In this document: piece after piece, positions 22,201 to 37,200 of the stretch
Layout: every line of letters starts with the position of its first letter
Numbering within the stretch: the first letter of the stretch is position 1
DNA from: Misgurnus anguillicaudatus
Taxonomy: Eukaryota; Chordata; Actinopteri; Cypriniformes; Cobitidae
Assembly: GCF_027580225.2 (NCBI RefSeq)
Contig: NC_073361.2
Span: forward strand, 18,981,001-19,045,000
Direction of reading: 5' to 3'
Length of the DNA stretch: 64,000 bases
Notes under the pieces: generated by a model
What the model saw: only the letters and a program-made list of their open reading frames with translations
The model's database searches: none
What the model was told of the DNA's origin: nothing
Position numbers and translations under genes: made by a program

Positions 22201-25200
22201 AGAGCTGTTTTCAGCAGGACAAATATTACAAAAATGCATTAAAATGTACATTTAAAAATAACTAACAAAATGATATTTTAATTTTTTTAATGCTTCCATG
22301 CCATCAAGGTGGATATAATATTTAATATTTATCATTCTTTGGCGCAATTGGCGGTTACACCATTTGACATTTTCAGGTCCATTCAGTCTTAACTTTCATT
22401 AAAATGGTGCAAATTAAATATTTTATTGCATAAAATTAACATAAATACACTGTGCATTAAAATAAGTTTTTTATTTATTTTATTAGAATTTCTCATCTTG
22501 CCAAACCGTTATTGTCACTGACCCATATATCAGTACCAAAGAGAGCTTATAGTACCTCAAAGATATATTAGTATCTCAAAGATTCATATTGGTCCTAATT
22601 GTATAGATATCTGTACAATTTAGGACCTTTTTAGGGGTACTGCCTTAGTAACAGCTGGGGTAAATATTCGACCACTTTTTCTAACAGTGATGTACTGCAA
22701 CAACACAGCTGATAAAATAATTCATGCATATGACAACGTTTGAAAAAAACTTTCTGGTTTAAAATAGCAAAGTTACTGTATGAGCTTTTCAAAAAAAGAT
22801 TTATAGATGGCATTTGTCACACATGCTACAATAGCTTATATAGTCAAAAGACAATAACAGTCTCTATTTAATACCAACTATGTCTGCGAAAAAGCATCAC
22901 CAAAGCAACATTACAATAAAAATAACTTTATATTTATAGCCAAATGTAAGCAAGGGTGGGAAATAGTCAGTTTGTGCACAAGTTTACGCTTTTGTCTGCG
23001 TGGGTTACTGTGGTTTCCTCCTACAGGTTTGGTGGATTGGAGATGCCAAATTGTCCTTCCTCAACTTTTGTGTAGATTGGTTCTCGCTATGAAAGTAGCC
23101 ATAGATGTTTGGGATGGCTGTAATTTTGACATCTTTCCTATTTGAAATAGTTATTGGAGACGACTCAATAGGAGAATAGATCGACCTTGATAGCACTTCA
23201 ATCGAAGCAATTAGATTATTATCTGCTATTAGAGTAATTGGGGTTTAAAGGCAATCTTTTGTTAAAATCTATAGTGGCAGTGAACCAGATAGCAAGTGGC
23301 TTTTACTGTAGCGGGAGTTAAGGTTTTTTTTGTGTTTTTGAGTGAAAAAACACTCAAGACTTTATCATCAATTTAGATTTCATATAATTTTTTAAAAATA
23401 ATTCCTGTTTGTGCTGGTGTCACTGAGGGGTTTTAACAGCATTAAGGTGGGAATCGCTGAGTTTCGTGGATCGGCTGGATTTACGGCCCATTCTATCAGT
23501 AGGATTGTATTGATTGGTGTTGATGGTGCGTTTCAAAGCATCTAAAGGCTCTGCATTTAATCCACTGGATGTGATGTGAATGACGTAGTGATTCAGTCAG
23601 GGCTGCAGGGATCAGGGTGGGTTTAGTATAAAACACTGGCTTGAGATTTATTTATTTATTTAATTTTGCTTTCGTGTGATTTTGATGTAGCCGACAGGCA
23701 CCGACTCCAGCCCACAGCAGATCTGTCAATGAGCAGAACATGACCGAGTTTGCTACAGGACTCATGATTGGTAAGATAATGAGCATTAAATCAGACTTCA
23801 ATATGCACAACATTTTATTATATCTGACCTGTGATTGGCTGTTTTATTTTAGGTGCTGCTGAAGGGGACGAGGCCTCTCGAAAGCGAAAGGAGCGTTATA
23901 GAGAGGAGCTTTTGCAGCAAATAGCAGAACAACGAAATAATAAAAGGAAGTGAGAACCATCTACTTTTAAAATGTGGGTTGTGGGCATATGAATTGAGAC
24001 TTTAAATATTTACTTGTGTGTAAATTAATTTTCAGAGAGAAGGAGCTAGAGTTAAGAGTGGCTGTGACGGGTGCTTTTGATCCAGAAAAGCAGGTAAAGT
24101 CTTATTTTTTTCATAATACGGGGCTTACAAGTCTAAGGCCATATTTAAAGAGTACCTATGGTCCGATTCATGTTTTTAAATTTTCTTTGGTGTGTGTGTA
24201 TATTAGTACATGTTAACGATATGCAAAAGGTACACACCCCAAAGTAAATGATAACGTGAGTTATCGTTTCAAATGTAAATCTCTATTTATTGGACTACGA
24301 GAAAACACACAAATTGTAGTCAACAGTTTACTTCCTGGGATTGGTGATGTTGACAAGACCGACATTATCATAATTCCTCCCGCTTCGGACTCACAGCCTG
24401 TAAGTTAACTACAGAATCTTTCAAACATGGTAAGGAGCGTCACATTTCCTGCTGACATCAAAGCTATTCAGACCAATCACAACGTACAGATTAGCTGGCC
24501 AATCAGGGACACAGAGCTTTTAAAATCTGTGCGTTTCAAGAACAGAGTGAAATCTGTACAAAAATCTACGGTATGTGGAAAATAATGTGTTTTTTTAACC
24601 ATAAACCACACAAATTTTGTTATACACAAAATAACATTGTTTTAGCAATGAAATAGGTACTCTTTAAATATTTTGCCACAGCTGTGAAACACCTACTTTG
24701 GTGTTACAGTAGTTTCTCCTTGTTTTCCCGCAGCCAGGCCGAATCAAACAATTTGGTGCCGTGACCCGGGAGTATGATGGCAAAAGAAGGGATGTGCCCT
24801 ACAGGCCAGGGGTGGGTCTAGATGTCTTAATGGCTGACTCTGCCAGGCGGCCCAAAGATCAGAGACCTTCACAAGCACCAGAGGAAAGAATACCCCCCGA
24901 GAGGCCTCGTGTTGCTTTTCAGTCCCCATATCTGGACAACAGCACCGTTTTAAGCCGGCTGGCTAATGCCCCGGGCCCTGGTTTGGAAGCTGGAAGAGGT
25001 CTGGTAAATGGTATTGCACCCGTCACCGAAGACTATCACAGAAGCCTCTCAAGCACTATGGGGGAAATGGTTGCTGCTCCAAGGTAAATAAAAATCTGTG
25101 TGTTGTGTAAACGCAGATTCGTTCATAATTACCTTCAGTCTAAAATGTTTCATTTTGGGGTTAAATAAAGTGTTTTTGTTTTTTAATGTTAGGGTTACAG

Positions 25201-28200
25201 GTGTGCGGCATCCTATGGTTCCCTCCCTTTCAGAAACTTCTCAAACTCCTTATGATAGTGCATACTACCTCTATGGAGCTAGAAATCCAGTAGATCCCAA
25301 TTTGGCTAACTGTGAGTGTAATTTTATGTCATTTTTTTTGTTATGCTGTATTTAAAAAAATTAAAATCTGCTACAGTTTTGAACAGTAGTTATATTTTAC
25401 TCTATAGCCCATGACTGTTTCATAATTGTAGGTTAATGTATGTTAAATATGATGTCTTTGTGTCAGATGTAGCAGCAAGTCAACAATCAAACATCTCTCC
25501 AGGAGCACATTGGCCTGTTCTGCAGCCTCCCTCCCTTATACAGTAGGCTCCTCCGTTTACTTACTGTTGTTTGTGAATTCATCACTTTCTTTACTGTTGT
25601 TTGTGAATTCATCACTTTCTTTACTAAGTTGGTATATCAGATGTTATTTTACAACTGCTTTAGAAGGTGATTATTTAGTCATTTTTCAAAGTTAGAAAAA
25701 CAGACTTTATAATATACTGTTTTGCACCTCACAGTATTGAAACAAGACACATTTACTGTAAAATATAGCACAGTATGCAATTATATTATTTTTTAATTCT
25801 AAAATGTAATTGTTTACAAAACATTTAGTTTGTGTTACATTTTTTACATGAGCTCCCAAGTAATTTTTGCAAAGGATGCTTATGATGTGGTGCCAGCAGG
25901 GGGCGCATGTATCCATAAATAACAGAGAATGCTGTGATATTGCAGTATTGGAAAGGAAACATAGATATTTGTCTTTATCAATATGTGTCACTTTGTCTAT
26001 TTACTGTTGTAAAGTACTTTTGGATTTGGAAAAATTAAGATGGATTTGAAATAATTTGTATATAATTTCATTATAATACACTGCTGTCTCTATGAAACCC
26101 GCTGTCTGTATTTTATAAGATATGCCGTCTCATATGTAAAATACATAACTATGACATACTTTCTGCTATATTGCAAATTACACCTGAAAATAATGAAAAA
26201 GAAACCCTTCATAGATAGCTTGAAACAAAACCTACACATTGGTTTGCTGCAAGCTTGCAAAAAATGATCTGTAAAATTGTTTCCGTTGTACAGTACAGTT
26301 TTAAGTTGAGTTTGTCCATATTTGACCCAACCATAGGTTGCACAACAAACGTTTGTGTTATTTTTTTACCTAAAAGTTTTAGTGTGTATGAATATGGGTT
26401 AAGGCAATAATGACAGACGTTTCTTTGTTGGTTGAACTACAGTTTTCCTCAAACATATTTCTCTAACTTCAGACAGAGCGGCCAGGCTGATGTAAATCTT
26501 TCAGGACCAGGGTTTCATTCGTCTGAAAGACTGCAGCTACATAAGGAAAGTGCTCTTAGCTACCAGGAAGCCCTTAAGCAGCAGGTAACCTCAGAGACAT
26601 ACTGTATGGGTGATTAAATAATTGCAGGTACATTTGTTGTCATTATTTTTTCTGCTTATTTCAAATGGTTATATTTTTAACTATTTTAATAGTTTGGTAC
26701 TCATTGTCAGGGAGCACAAGATGTTACAGGCTATAACGATACATTATTCTCTGTATAAAGTGTTGTATATAGCTGAAAATTATGATTTCCTGTTTCCCGA
26801 ATTAGTCAGTATTAATTCTGTTACTGTCAAACTCTGTTGCAAAGGTAGAGTAAAAGTGCTGACAGTCATGTATGTGTATGAGAGCAGTGTTGGGGTAACG
26901 CATTACAAGCATTGTGCATTACGTAATAATATTACTTTTCTGAAGTAATGAGTAAAGTAACGCATTACTTTTTAAATGTAATATTTGAGTTATTTTTTAA
27001 AAAAAGTAATGCAAGTTACTTTTTTAGTTTAATTTATTTTATAAAAAAATGTACTGAATTAAACTAAACGTAGTCACATTATGCGTACACGCCTGTGTTG
27101 GAACAGTTTGAGTCAGAAACTGAGATGGAAGGCCAGAGCTCGACATTTTTGCGATGGAAATATGCAATTTCAGAATGCAGAACTTTTCAGTCATAAAAAA
27201 CACCCACAAGAAAAAGTAACGCAAAAGTAACTAAAAATTATCGTAAGCATTACTTTCAATGAAAAGTAACTAAGTAATGCAATTACTTTTTTTGGGAATA
27301 ACTTAAAGGTATAGTGGAAGATTTTCCCGAATTATTTAAAAGAACCGCCCCTCGACATTTTTAAAAAAATGAACACGCAACACTCCCGAGAGGGAACGCC
27401 TGTTAAACGCGTGCACGAGACAGAGAGAGAGCATGCAGGAGCTCAGTTCTTCTCTTCACTCTGTTTACAAGTTTCTGTCGGCATGTTTACCGTGTCTGTG
27501 CGGTTCGTGACTTGTGCCAGGGCTAGCATCGCTAATCATAGCTTACATCAACTTTTACTAGCAGTGATTTTAAATGGATTTCTCCAAATAGCATGACAAA
27601 ATGTACCTTTCCAGTAGAAACTTCACGTGGGAAGCTCAACCTGTCCTTTTAGCTCACGCCAGCGTGTGAAATAGTCTCCCATAAACATTCTGGTCTTGTT
27701 TCTTTCTTTATAGTCCTTTCTCTTCTTGTCATACAATTCGTAGACACTTTTTCTCTTGCGACCCTCAGACATTTTGAAAAAAAAGACACAGCGAGAACGC
27801 GAGCTTCAATGAATGGTTGAAACCGTAGCACAACACACATACATGTGAAAGTGCGCATGTGCAGCAAGCGAACCTAGAGGCGAGCACGTATGACGGTTAT
27901 ACGTCAACATATAATCAGAATGATTGACATCTGGGATGACCAATAGTCTTGATGATCCACCCGGAAAACGAAAATCTTCTGCTATACCTTTAATATTGTA
28001 ATGCATTACTTTTAAAAGTAACTTTCCTCAACACTATATGAGAGAGACAGTGTGTGTGTTTCTCTATGTATGATTGACAGTTGGTACCGTAACAAAATTG
28101 ACTAATTTGGAAAATCACCAATTGCTACAGTACTAATAATTCTGGTGTGTACTACTATATACGGTTACAGAACGAAGTGTAATGAATGACCAGTGTGATT

Positions 28201-31200
28201 CAGTCTTATGGTTTTACAACAACAGGATGGAGAATGATGTCTTCACTTCATACCATAATATTGTCATTAGACACAGATGAGTGACTTAAGAGAAGATATC
28301 AAATTTGATTATCCTCCTTCCCAGGGGAGCTTTAATTCAGAAATATCTCTCTAAAAACAGATATTTATTTTGTGCTTGCAAGATCATTATATCTGAAACA
28401 GTCTGCGCAGTAATTAGAAAAGTGCAATGAAGGTTTGACATGAATCCATTGTGAGTTTACCAGGACCTTTCACAGGAGTTTGACAGGCAGGGATCAGAAT
28501 GGAATCCACTGTTTCCCAAGGTAAAGGAAGGAAGTACAAGAGCAGATTAGGGTTGGTTGAGATGGGAATCTGACAAGTTGACTATCCTTCGGTTTTACAT
28601 GTACTTTTAAAGCTGATTACAACATTATGACTCTTACATTTTGAAAACAACAATCTGATATTTATGGTTTTGGGGTGCAGATTCAAGAACGGCAATTGAG
28701 ACGATACCGTGAGAAGGTGGATAAAGAGCTGTTTGACGCGAAGATTGAGGCTGAGATGAAGGCCTACGAGCCCTGGGGAAGAGCTGGAGGAGGAGCACCT
28801 CTGAGAGACGATCATGGAAACCTCATAAGTACTCACATTTTATTCAAATCGCTTTACTCTTCTTTTCGAATGTAATGTCTCACTGTGCTACAGTATACTG
28901 CAACTACTATGTGTTGTAAATCTCATTGCTGTTATTATTTCTGTATTTGCAGGTGATTTAAAGCAAATGCATAAGACAAATGTGGAAGCTTATGATTCTG
29001 GAGGCAGAGTGAACCGTAATCATGCGACTCCTAGGACAGGTGACCAACAAATGAACACAGAAATAATATTTAGCTTGTTGTAAACACAGTTTAGCCAAAA
29101 TTCCATTTATTCATGGTGAGAAACACTTTCAAATAACACTTATCTGTAAGACATGCAACCATTGGGCCACTGTTTCATGTCTGTGTTAAGGGGTGTTTGG
29201 GTAGGAGATGTCCCCTCAATCATCTTTAGGACCTAAAAATAAAATTGCCCTGCGTGCAGTTCATCTGAGTACTCTGTGTCTGTAGAGCCTGCAGGTTTCT
29301 CATCAGTTCAGCCATCACTGCACACCCGGGGCAAGCTTTTCAATGAACCGCCAACTCCACAGCAAATTCATGAGCAGGAAATATACAAGGACTTTTTAAA
29401 ACAACAAGTATGGACAAACCTGCCACAATCAATCAGTTTTGGACTTTGTAGCCTGCCATTTCATGTTTAAAGTCTCTTCATCATTTTTGGGATAAACAGA
29501 TCGAGGAAAAAAGGAGAAAGGAGGCAGAAGAGAGGGAACGGTGCAGACTTGAGGAAGAAAAGGAAGAGAGACGACTGGCCGAACAGCGAGCTCGGATCCA
29601 GAGGGAGTTTGAGGAAGAGCAAGAGAAGAAACGGAAGAAGGAGAAAGAGGTACTTGCTTAATGGGTGATTCTCACGAAACCATTGAAACACCACGGCACT
29701 AATGATTTTAGCTTTAAAATGTGTAATATAGTAACATTAAAAAGCATCAGAATTAACACAATACTGTGTTCTACCTTGCACAATGTGTGATTTCAACATA
29801 AGAATTTATAATTGGAAATTTTATCTCATTTTCTGCTGAAATTCTCATTACCGCAATGTGTCCGGCTGTGTTTAAACATGCGTTATGTTGTAATTTAATC
29901 AAATTAACACAAAAATATTAGGAAAAAAATAAATGGATGTTTTGCTAGACTACTTTAGATGATAGAAAAAATATTTACTGAATATTCATGTATAATAATA
30001 ATGAAGAAAAATTAGGAAAATGATGTGTCCATGCCTGATGTTCTCATCCTCCACAACACTTTTTGAGAACAGTTTAATCACACATACAGATTTTTAATAA
30101 AGTTTGATTTTGAGTGACCAAGCACATGGACCATTTACTTCAATATGGCTACCAGTTAAGATTGTTTTTTTACAGTTAATTTGAAATATTGTCTTGTCAG
30201 AATGCTTACACGACATTTTGATTATCATTACCCCAACAGATGCTTATTAAATGTTAATTTAATTAATAGAAGCATAATACTTTGATTTTAAATGCATGTG
30301 CAGAATCTCCAAATTATGTTCTTTCAGGTTTGTCATGTCATTTTGAAAATATGTCAGTGTTGATGTTTTCTGACTGTTGCGGTAATGAGATTTTTTAGGA
30401 CAAATTTTTTAAATTATGTTACAAAAAGTGTTAAATGATAAGTAAAAGTTTTTGAATTAATGTTCCCATTTACTCCAGACTTTGTTTTTCAATGTCTGGT
30501 GGGAAAAAAGTAAATTTAAGCAATTTTTACATTTTCATGCTTGACATTTTTAAAACCAAGTTTTCGTGAGAATCACCCTAATAGTTATATAATCTCAATT
30601 GTAAACATGCAGTATCTTGATAAATGGATGATTTATCCACGGTGAACCCTCTGGCCTTGACCAACTCTGAACATTTGTGACCGTGGTCTTGGGTAGCACC
30701 GGTATATTTGTAGCAAAAGCCAAAAATTGTATGGGTCAAAAATATATATATATAAGTAAATATATAAGTTTTCTTTTATGCCATAATTCATTAGGATATT
30801 ATGTAAAGATTATGTACCATGAAGATATTTAGTAAATTTCCTACTGTTAATATATAAAAACTTTATTTTTGGGAGTGGATGCAGTTGCTAAGGACTTTTT
30901 TTGGACAACTTTAAACTTGACAATTTTCTCATTTCTCCATTAATTGGATTATTTTGCAGATTCCAGATTTTCAAATACTTGCATCTTGGCCAAATATTGT
31001 CTTATATGTGCGTGATGTATAAATATCAGTAAAAAAAAAGTACCCTTATGACCGGTTTTGTGGTCCCGGGTCACATGGGTAAAGCTAAACAAAAGTCTAT
31101 CCTCCAAAAGCTTTAACATTAAATGGATAGTTCACCCAAAAATGAAAATGACGCCATTCATGATTCACCGTCTTTTCGTTTCAAACTCGTAAGACCTCCA

Positions 31201-34200
31201 TTCATCTTCAGAACACAGTTTAAGATGTTTTAGATTTAGTCCGAAAGCTTGGTGACCCTTCATTGATAATCTACGGTACGGTATACTGTCCATGTCCAGA
31301 AAGGTAATAAAAACATCATTAAAGTAGTCTATGTGACATCAGTGGGTCAGTTAGAATGTGTTGAAGCATCGAAAATACATTTTGGTCCAAAAATAACAAA
31401 AATTACGACTTTATTCAGCGTCTGTTGTGAACCGCGTGCACAAGACTAAAGTCACATGACTGCAGTGACGCGGCTGACGTGTTATCTGGTGCACCGCAGC
31501 TGTTTTTTTTTGTGTGCCCGGGCTTCATTTACAGTCTGAGGGAGATGCAAAAAAAACTTCATAAACATGTCTGAGGATAACACTTCGGCTGCGTCACTGC
31601 AGTCACGTGACTTTAGTCTTGTGCACACGGTACACAACAGACGCAGAAGAGAAGACAATTCTGAATAAAGTTGTTGTGTTTTTTTTTTTTTGGACCAAAA
31701 TGTTTTTTCGATGCTTCAACACATTCTAACTGACCCACTGATGTCACATGGACTACTTTGATGATGTTTTTATTACCTTTCTGGACATGGACAGTATACC
31801 GTACATAGAATTTCAATGGAGGGTCAGGTCTCGGACTAAATCCAAAACACACTTTTGAAGATGAACGGAGGTCTTATGAGTTTGGAACGACATGAGGGTG
31901 AGTCATTAATGACATTCTTTTCATTTTTGGGTGAACTATCCCTTTAAGTCTTAACCAAACAGAGTACACACGGAAGATGTTTTTTTTTGTCGCCCACTTT
32001 ACAGCAAATTGCCAAAAACGAGGAGTTGATCAGACAGGCCGAAGAGCGCCGGGTAGACGAAGAAAGAAAGAGAAAGGAAGCAGAAGAAAGAGAAAATGAA
32101 GCTCTGATGAAGAGAATCGAACAAGAGCAGCGGACGGTGATAGAAGAGGTGAAAGATGAACATTGCCAATTCAGCTAAGCTAAATGGATCACTGATTGTG
32201 TGTTGATGCACTATTTTTTAAATTTGGCAAGGTTCAAAGGGCACCGTCACCACCTTTGCCAGCCATACAGAAGAAACTTCGCCAGCAGGTGCCCAGACCT
32301 CCATCAGTGCAGAGTTACCGGTCTGCTGAATCTCTATCTGTGAGTCTTTCTAACACACACAAACAACAATGTAAAGAAATAGTGCATTAAAAATAAGTTG
32401 GTTCTGTTGTTCCAAATCTTTCCTAAAGTGCTGAAAGCACCATAAAACTATCATATGACGTTTTATTTCAAGCAGTTGCGGTCAATGTCAGCGCCACATT
32501 CACCTCCAGTGCCCGCTCGCAGGAACGAGATCAGGGCAAAAGGTAACCCATCCTTCACTCATCTCTGTCTCACACGAGCTCGGCGTTTCAACTATAAAGC
32601 ACCAAATCTTAGATCTCTATACTTTGTTTTAGAAGATAAGCAGACCGTGATCAGGAAGTTGTCTGCCTTGCGCAAGCAGCTCCGGAGTGAACAGAAACGT
32701 CTGGAGGGTCAGCTAATACAGTCCAACAGAAATGACAACATCTCTGCACGTCCCAGCAGGTGCATTTAAACAAAGAACGTACAATAACAAGCAAATGTCC
32801 TACTTTAAAGGGACACTCCACTTTTTTGAAAATAGGCTCATTTTCTAGCTCCCTTAGAGTTAAACATTTAATTTTTACCGTTTTTGAATCCATTCAGCCG
32901 ATCTCCGGGTCTGGTGGTTCCACTTTTATGCTGCGTTTACACCAACCGCGTTTGAGGCGTCAAAATTGCGTTTACTGCGCTTAGTTTGCCGCTTGAACAG
33001 TTTGAATGCATCCGCGCGTCTAGAGCGAAGTAGAAAAAGCAAGCATTTGATGCGCGTCAGAGGCAAAATCTGCTTCTTGTGTTAGGGGCAAGTGCTATGC
33101 GGTTGTCTGTTTGCAAGATTACTGATGTTGATTGTGCATTTATCGAGAGAGTTACCAGTTTGTATTTGGTAACCTTACTATAGGGGGGAAATAAACGCCG
33201 CTGGTCGATAAACGTCAAGTGACTCAAAAGTGAAATGGGTATTACAACTTACTAGGTTGCCCGATGTCCTCACTGACACTCTTCCAAGCGAGGTCCTTTA
33301 ATTCCTGTCTCTATAGAAATGAGAACTTGTGTCGTATAGCTCCGGGTGACTGCTACGGACAATATCAAGCGTTCCTTCATGTTGAATGAGTGACTCCGGG
33401 CAGGGCTGTCGCCACAGCAGCAAGCAGGCTCCTGATTGGTTATCGCGGCGCGTTGCCGCTAAAGTTCACATTTTTCAACTCGGCATCAGCCGCAAATTCG
33501 CGTCAAACGCAAAATGCTCAAAAAGCTCAATTAGCGGCATCCGCGTGAATGAGGTGGAATTGCATCTAACGTGCCGCGCCAAATGCCTCATCCGCGCCGT
33601 GAGACCTCCAGACGCGCGTCAACACGTCTTCACATTGACTTCACGTTGAAATCACTCACGCTTGACGCCTTTACCGTGGCTGGTCTAAACGCAGCATTAG
33701 CATATCTTAGCATAATCTATTGAATCTGATTAGACCATTAGCATCGCGCTAAAAAAACCCAAAGAGTATTTTTCCTATTTAAAACTTGACTCTTCTGTAG
33801 TTACATCGTGTACCAAGAAAATTAAAAGTTGCTATTTTCTAAGCAGATATGGCTAGGAACTATACTTTCATTCTGGCGTAATAATCAAGGACTTTGCTGC
33901 TGTTACATGGCTGCAGTAGGCGCAATGATATTACACAGCACCCGAAAATAGTCCTCCATGTTATGGCAGCAAAGTCCTTGATTATTACGCCAGAATGAGA
34001 GTATAGTTCCTAGCTATATCTGCCTAGAAACTCGCAACTTTTAATTTTCCGTCTGTCTTAGTACACGATGTAACTACAAAAGAGTTTTAAATAGGAAGAA
34101 TGTCAAAACTCTTTGGTTATTTTTGAGCGCAATGCTAACGGTCTAATCAGATTCAATGATTATGATAAGCTATACTAAAAGTGGAACCACCAGAACTGAA

Positions 34201-37200
34201 GATCGGCTGAATGGATTCCAAAACGGTAAAAATCAAATGTTTAACTCTAGGGGAGCTAGAAAATTAGCATATTTTCAAAAAAAGTGGAGTGTCCCTTTAA
34301 TGTCAAAAACTGTAATGACTTGGTCATGTTGAAAAGATGCCACAGATATAACTCGTTACTGTGCATTATGTACACATATTAAACAGACAAAGAGAGCGCC
34401 CCCCTGAGGATGTTTTCGAGATAGCAAGACTACGCAAACAGGTGCCTATCAGACGACCAGCTTCCCACACCACTGCAAATGTCAACACGCAGAACCTACA
34501 GGAGTTTAACCGCCTGAAGTACAGAGGTACAGGTTGAAGTTCACCAGGCTTTGCTTGAAACCTCACCAACCTAAACTGTTGGACTGAATCGGAAAGTTCA
34601 CCTAAAAGTGAAAAATGATTTACTCATTCTCATGTTGTTACAGTACTAACTTTGTTCTGATAAACACAAAGGAAGATATTTGGAGGAATGTTTGTAATCA
34701 AACCGATCAGAAGCCCCACTGACTTGCATTGTATTCTTTATTCCTACTATGGATATCAATAGGGTTTCTGATTTTTACATGGCTGTAGTCTCGCTATACA
34801 TAGGGACGTTTGCATTTGCATTAGGTTGTGTGTTCGAAACCAAAGTATTGCATTCTTGCAAAAGTGTAAATGTAAAACTGACTCAGCATCTCCACAATAA
34901 ATGTTGTTATTCCTTAAATAAATCTTCTGAACAAACGAATGCACACATTAATAGTTTTTTCAACCTCTATGTCCTTGTTGAGCATTGCTGCCTTTGATCT
35001 TGGATGAGAGGATAACTCTTATCTGTATGTTTATGTGTATATCAGACAGTAAATCGCGAGAAGAGGTACGGCAGGCGTATCCTGAACCTCCAGGTGATGG
35101 TCACAGTCTAGACATCCAACAGCAGGCTCTTCTGCGACAACAGCAACGAACAATCAACAACCTAAGAGCAAGGGATGCTGGTCAGTGTTTGTTATACCAA
35201 ACTACTTGAATTGATCTGGAAAGCTTTAATCTGATTGTCTGAGCTTTCGGGAATACACGCATCAGTCCTCGAGTGTGCGTATGATTCATTTATGATCGAT
35301 CAAATGCTAAAGGCGTATAGAAAATAAAGTAAATGGTCATGGGTTGCTTTACACGTGTGACCCAGACCATCTATTTATCTGTGCAACTACAGTACACTTT
35401 GGGGACCATTTCGTCATTTCCCTTATATGCATATTCATTTATGATCTGATTTTACACTCACTCCTGTATTCCTCCGGGCAGGTTACTTCGACCTGGTGTC
35501 TTTAGGCCAACAGCATCCTGAGGCGGTGAGTAGACCGATGCAAATGTGCTCTGGAAAAGATCACGACTTCATATTTACGTGACCTGTTTTGCCTCCTAAA
35601 GGGTATATGTGCTCTGTTAGCGCTCTCTGACACTTCTGGTTATTGATTTGACATCTTTGTTGATGTGTTTATTCCCCCAGAGCTCTGCAGAGGATTCACG
35701 CAGACACTTGCTGTTAGAATCAGAGAGTGCCTTTATCGGTAAGTTCAATCAAAATAAATACCAAATGATTTGAATAAATCTTCCAACCTTAAAGGAAAAC
35801 ACCACTGTTTTTTTAAATATTTTACTATCTTTTTACCTCAACTTAGACGAATTAATACATTCCTATCTTTTTTCAATGCGTGCACTTAATCTTTGTACAG
35901 CACGTCGTAAATGTGCCAGCACCCAGCCCAGCCCCATTCACTCCCCAGGATCCAAACAGGAACGAACCAAGAAGCCACCAAACACCTCCATGTTTTCTCC
36001 ATCCAAAGACTGTTACATGAGTAAGTATAATGGCACAAAATAAAGCATGACGATTTTTAAGCGGATAAAAATGAGAACTATATTATATGGCAGTAGAGCA
36101 CTTAGTTTGCAGCACTTCGACCTCGGGCACAGTAAACATCCGTCAATATTACTGCGCCCAAGGTCGAAGTGCTGCAAACTAAGTGCTCTTCCGCCATACA
36201 ATATAGTTCTCATTTTTTATGTGTTTGGTGTCTTATTAATTCATCCCTGTTTGGATCCTAAGGAATGAATGGGGCTAGGCTAAATGCTAACACTTTCATA
36301 ACACGCTGTACAAAGATTAAGTGTACGCATCAAAAAAGATAGGTAGGTATTAATTCGTCTAAGTTGAGGTAAGAACTAGGGCTGGGCGATTCGTCCCCAT
36401 AAAAAAATCTGAGATTTTTTTATAAAAAACTCGATTTACGATTCGAATCGATTTTCCCCCGCCCCCATTTAAAACAAAATAATTGCAAACTGTATATATT
36501 TTTAAAATATATATTTATTATATTTAATTAAAATGCATCAACAAAAAATTGGAGGAAGGGTTAGGAAGGAAGATTTGGCAAATGCAAAATGTATATCAGT
36601 GTTTCCCACAGATCTGAAATTTACTTGTGGTGGTAGCTGGTGAAAAGGGCAATCATTATAATTCACCGACAAAAAATGGTCTACTATACATGTACTATAC
36701 ACTACTATACACAATACTTTGAATTATTGAACATTAATATTAATTTCACATTATATTTCATTAATCTAAAAACCCCAAACTTTCTTTGCCATAAATAAAG
36801 CTGACACGGTTTGTCAAAGCACCACAAAACACTTAATGTTTTTGCACTGATATATGAAGCAATTTGATGACTCCTTTTATCAAACTCAATTTAATTCAAT
36901 ACTATGTACAGTATATTAATAGACAGTGCAGGTTTATAGATTATACATGTGACTGATGTTATAATGGTAATAATTTCTATTAGATAGGCACTTTTACTAT
37001 TAATAGTAAGATTATAATAAAATGGGATAAAGAAAATGCAGCGCGTGGTCGCAACAAGAGCCAGTTGTTATCACCATAGAAACCGGAGGCACGCTGAAAC
37101 TGCACTCGAGCTTTAGCGCGGTAGCGCTCACGGACGTTCTGCGATGGACTCTGGTTTTAAACACAATACTAATCATACTTGGGACCCAAAGTAATAAACT

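Noticed and set aside
27369..27867. Open frames on both strands inside the AGGTATAG MITE
   Set aside because: They lie within a TTAA-flanked non-autonomous element and have no recognisable product.
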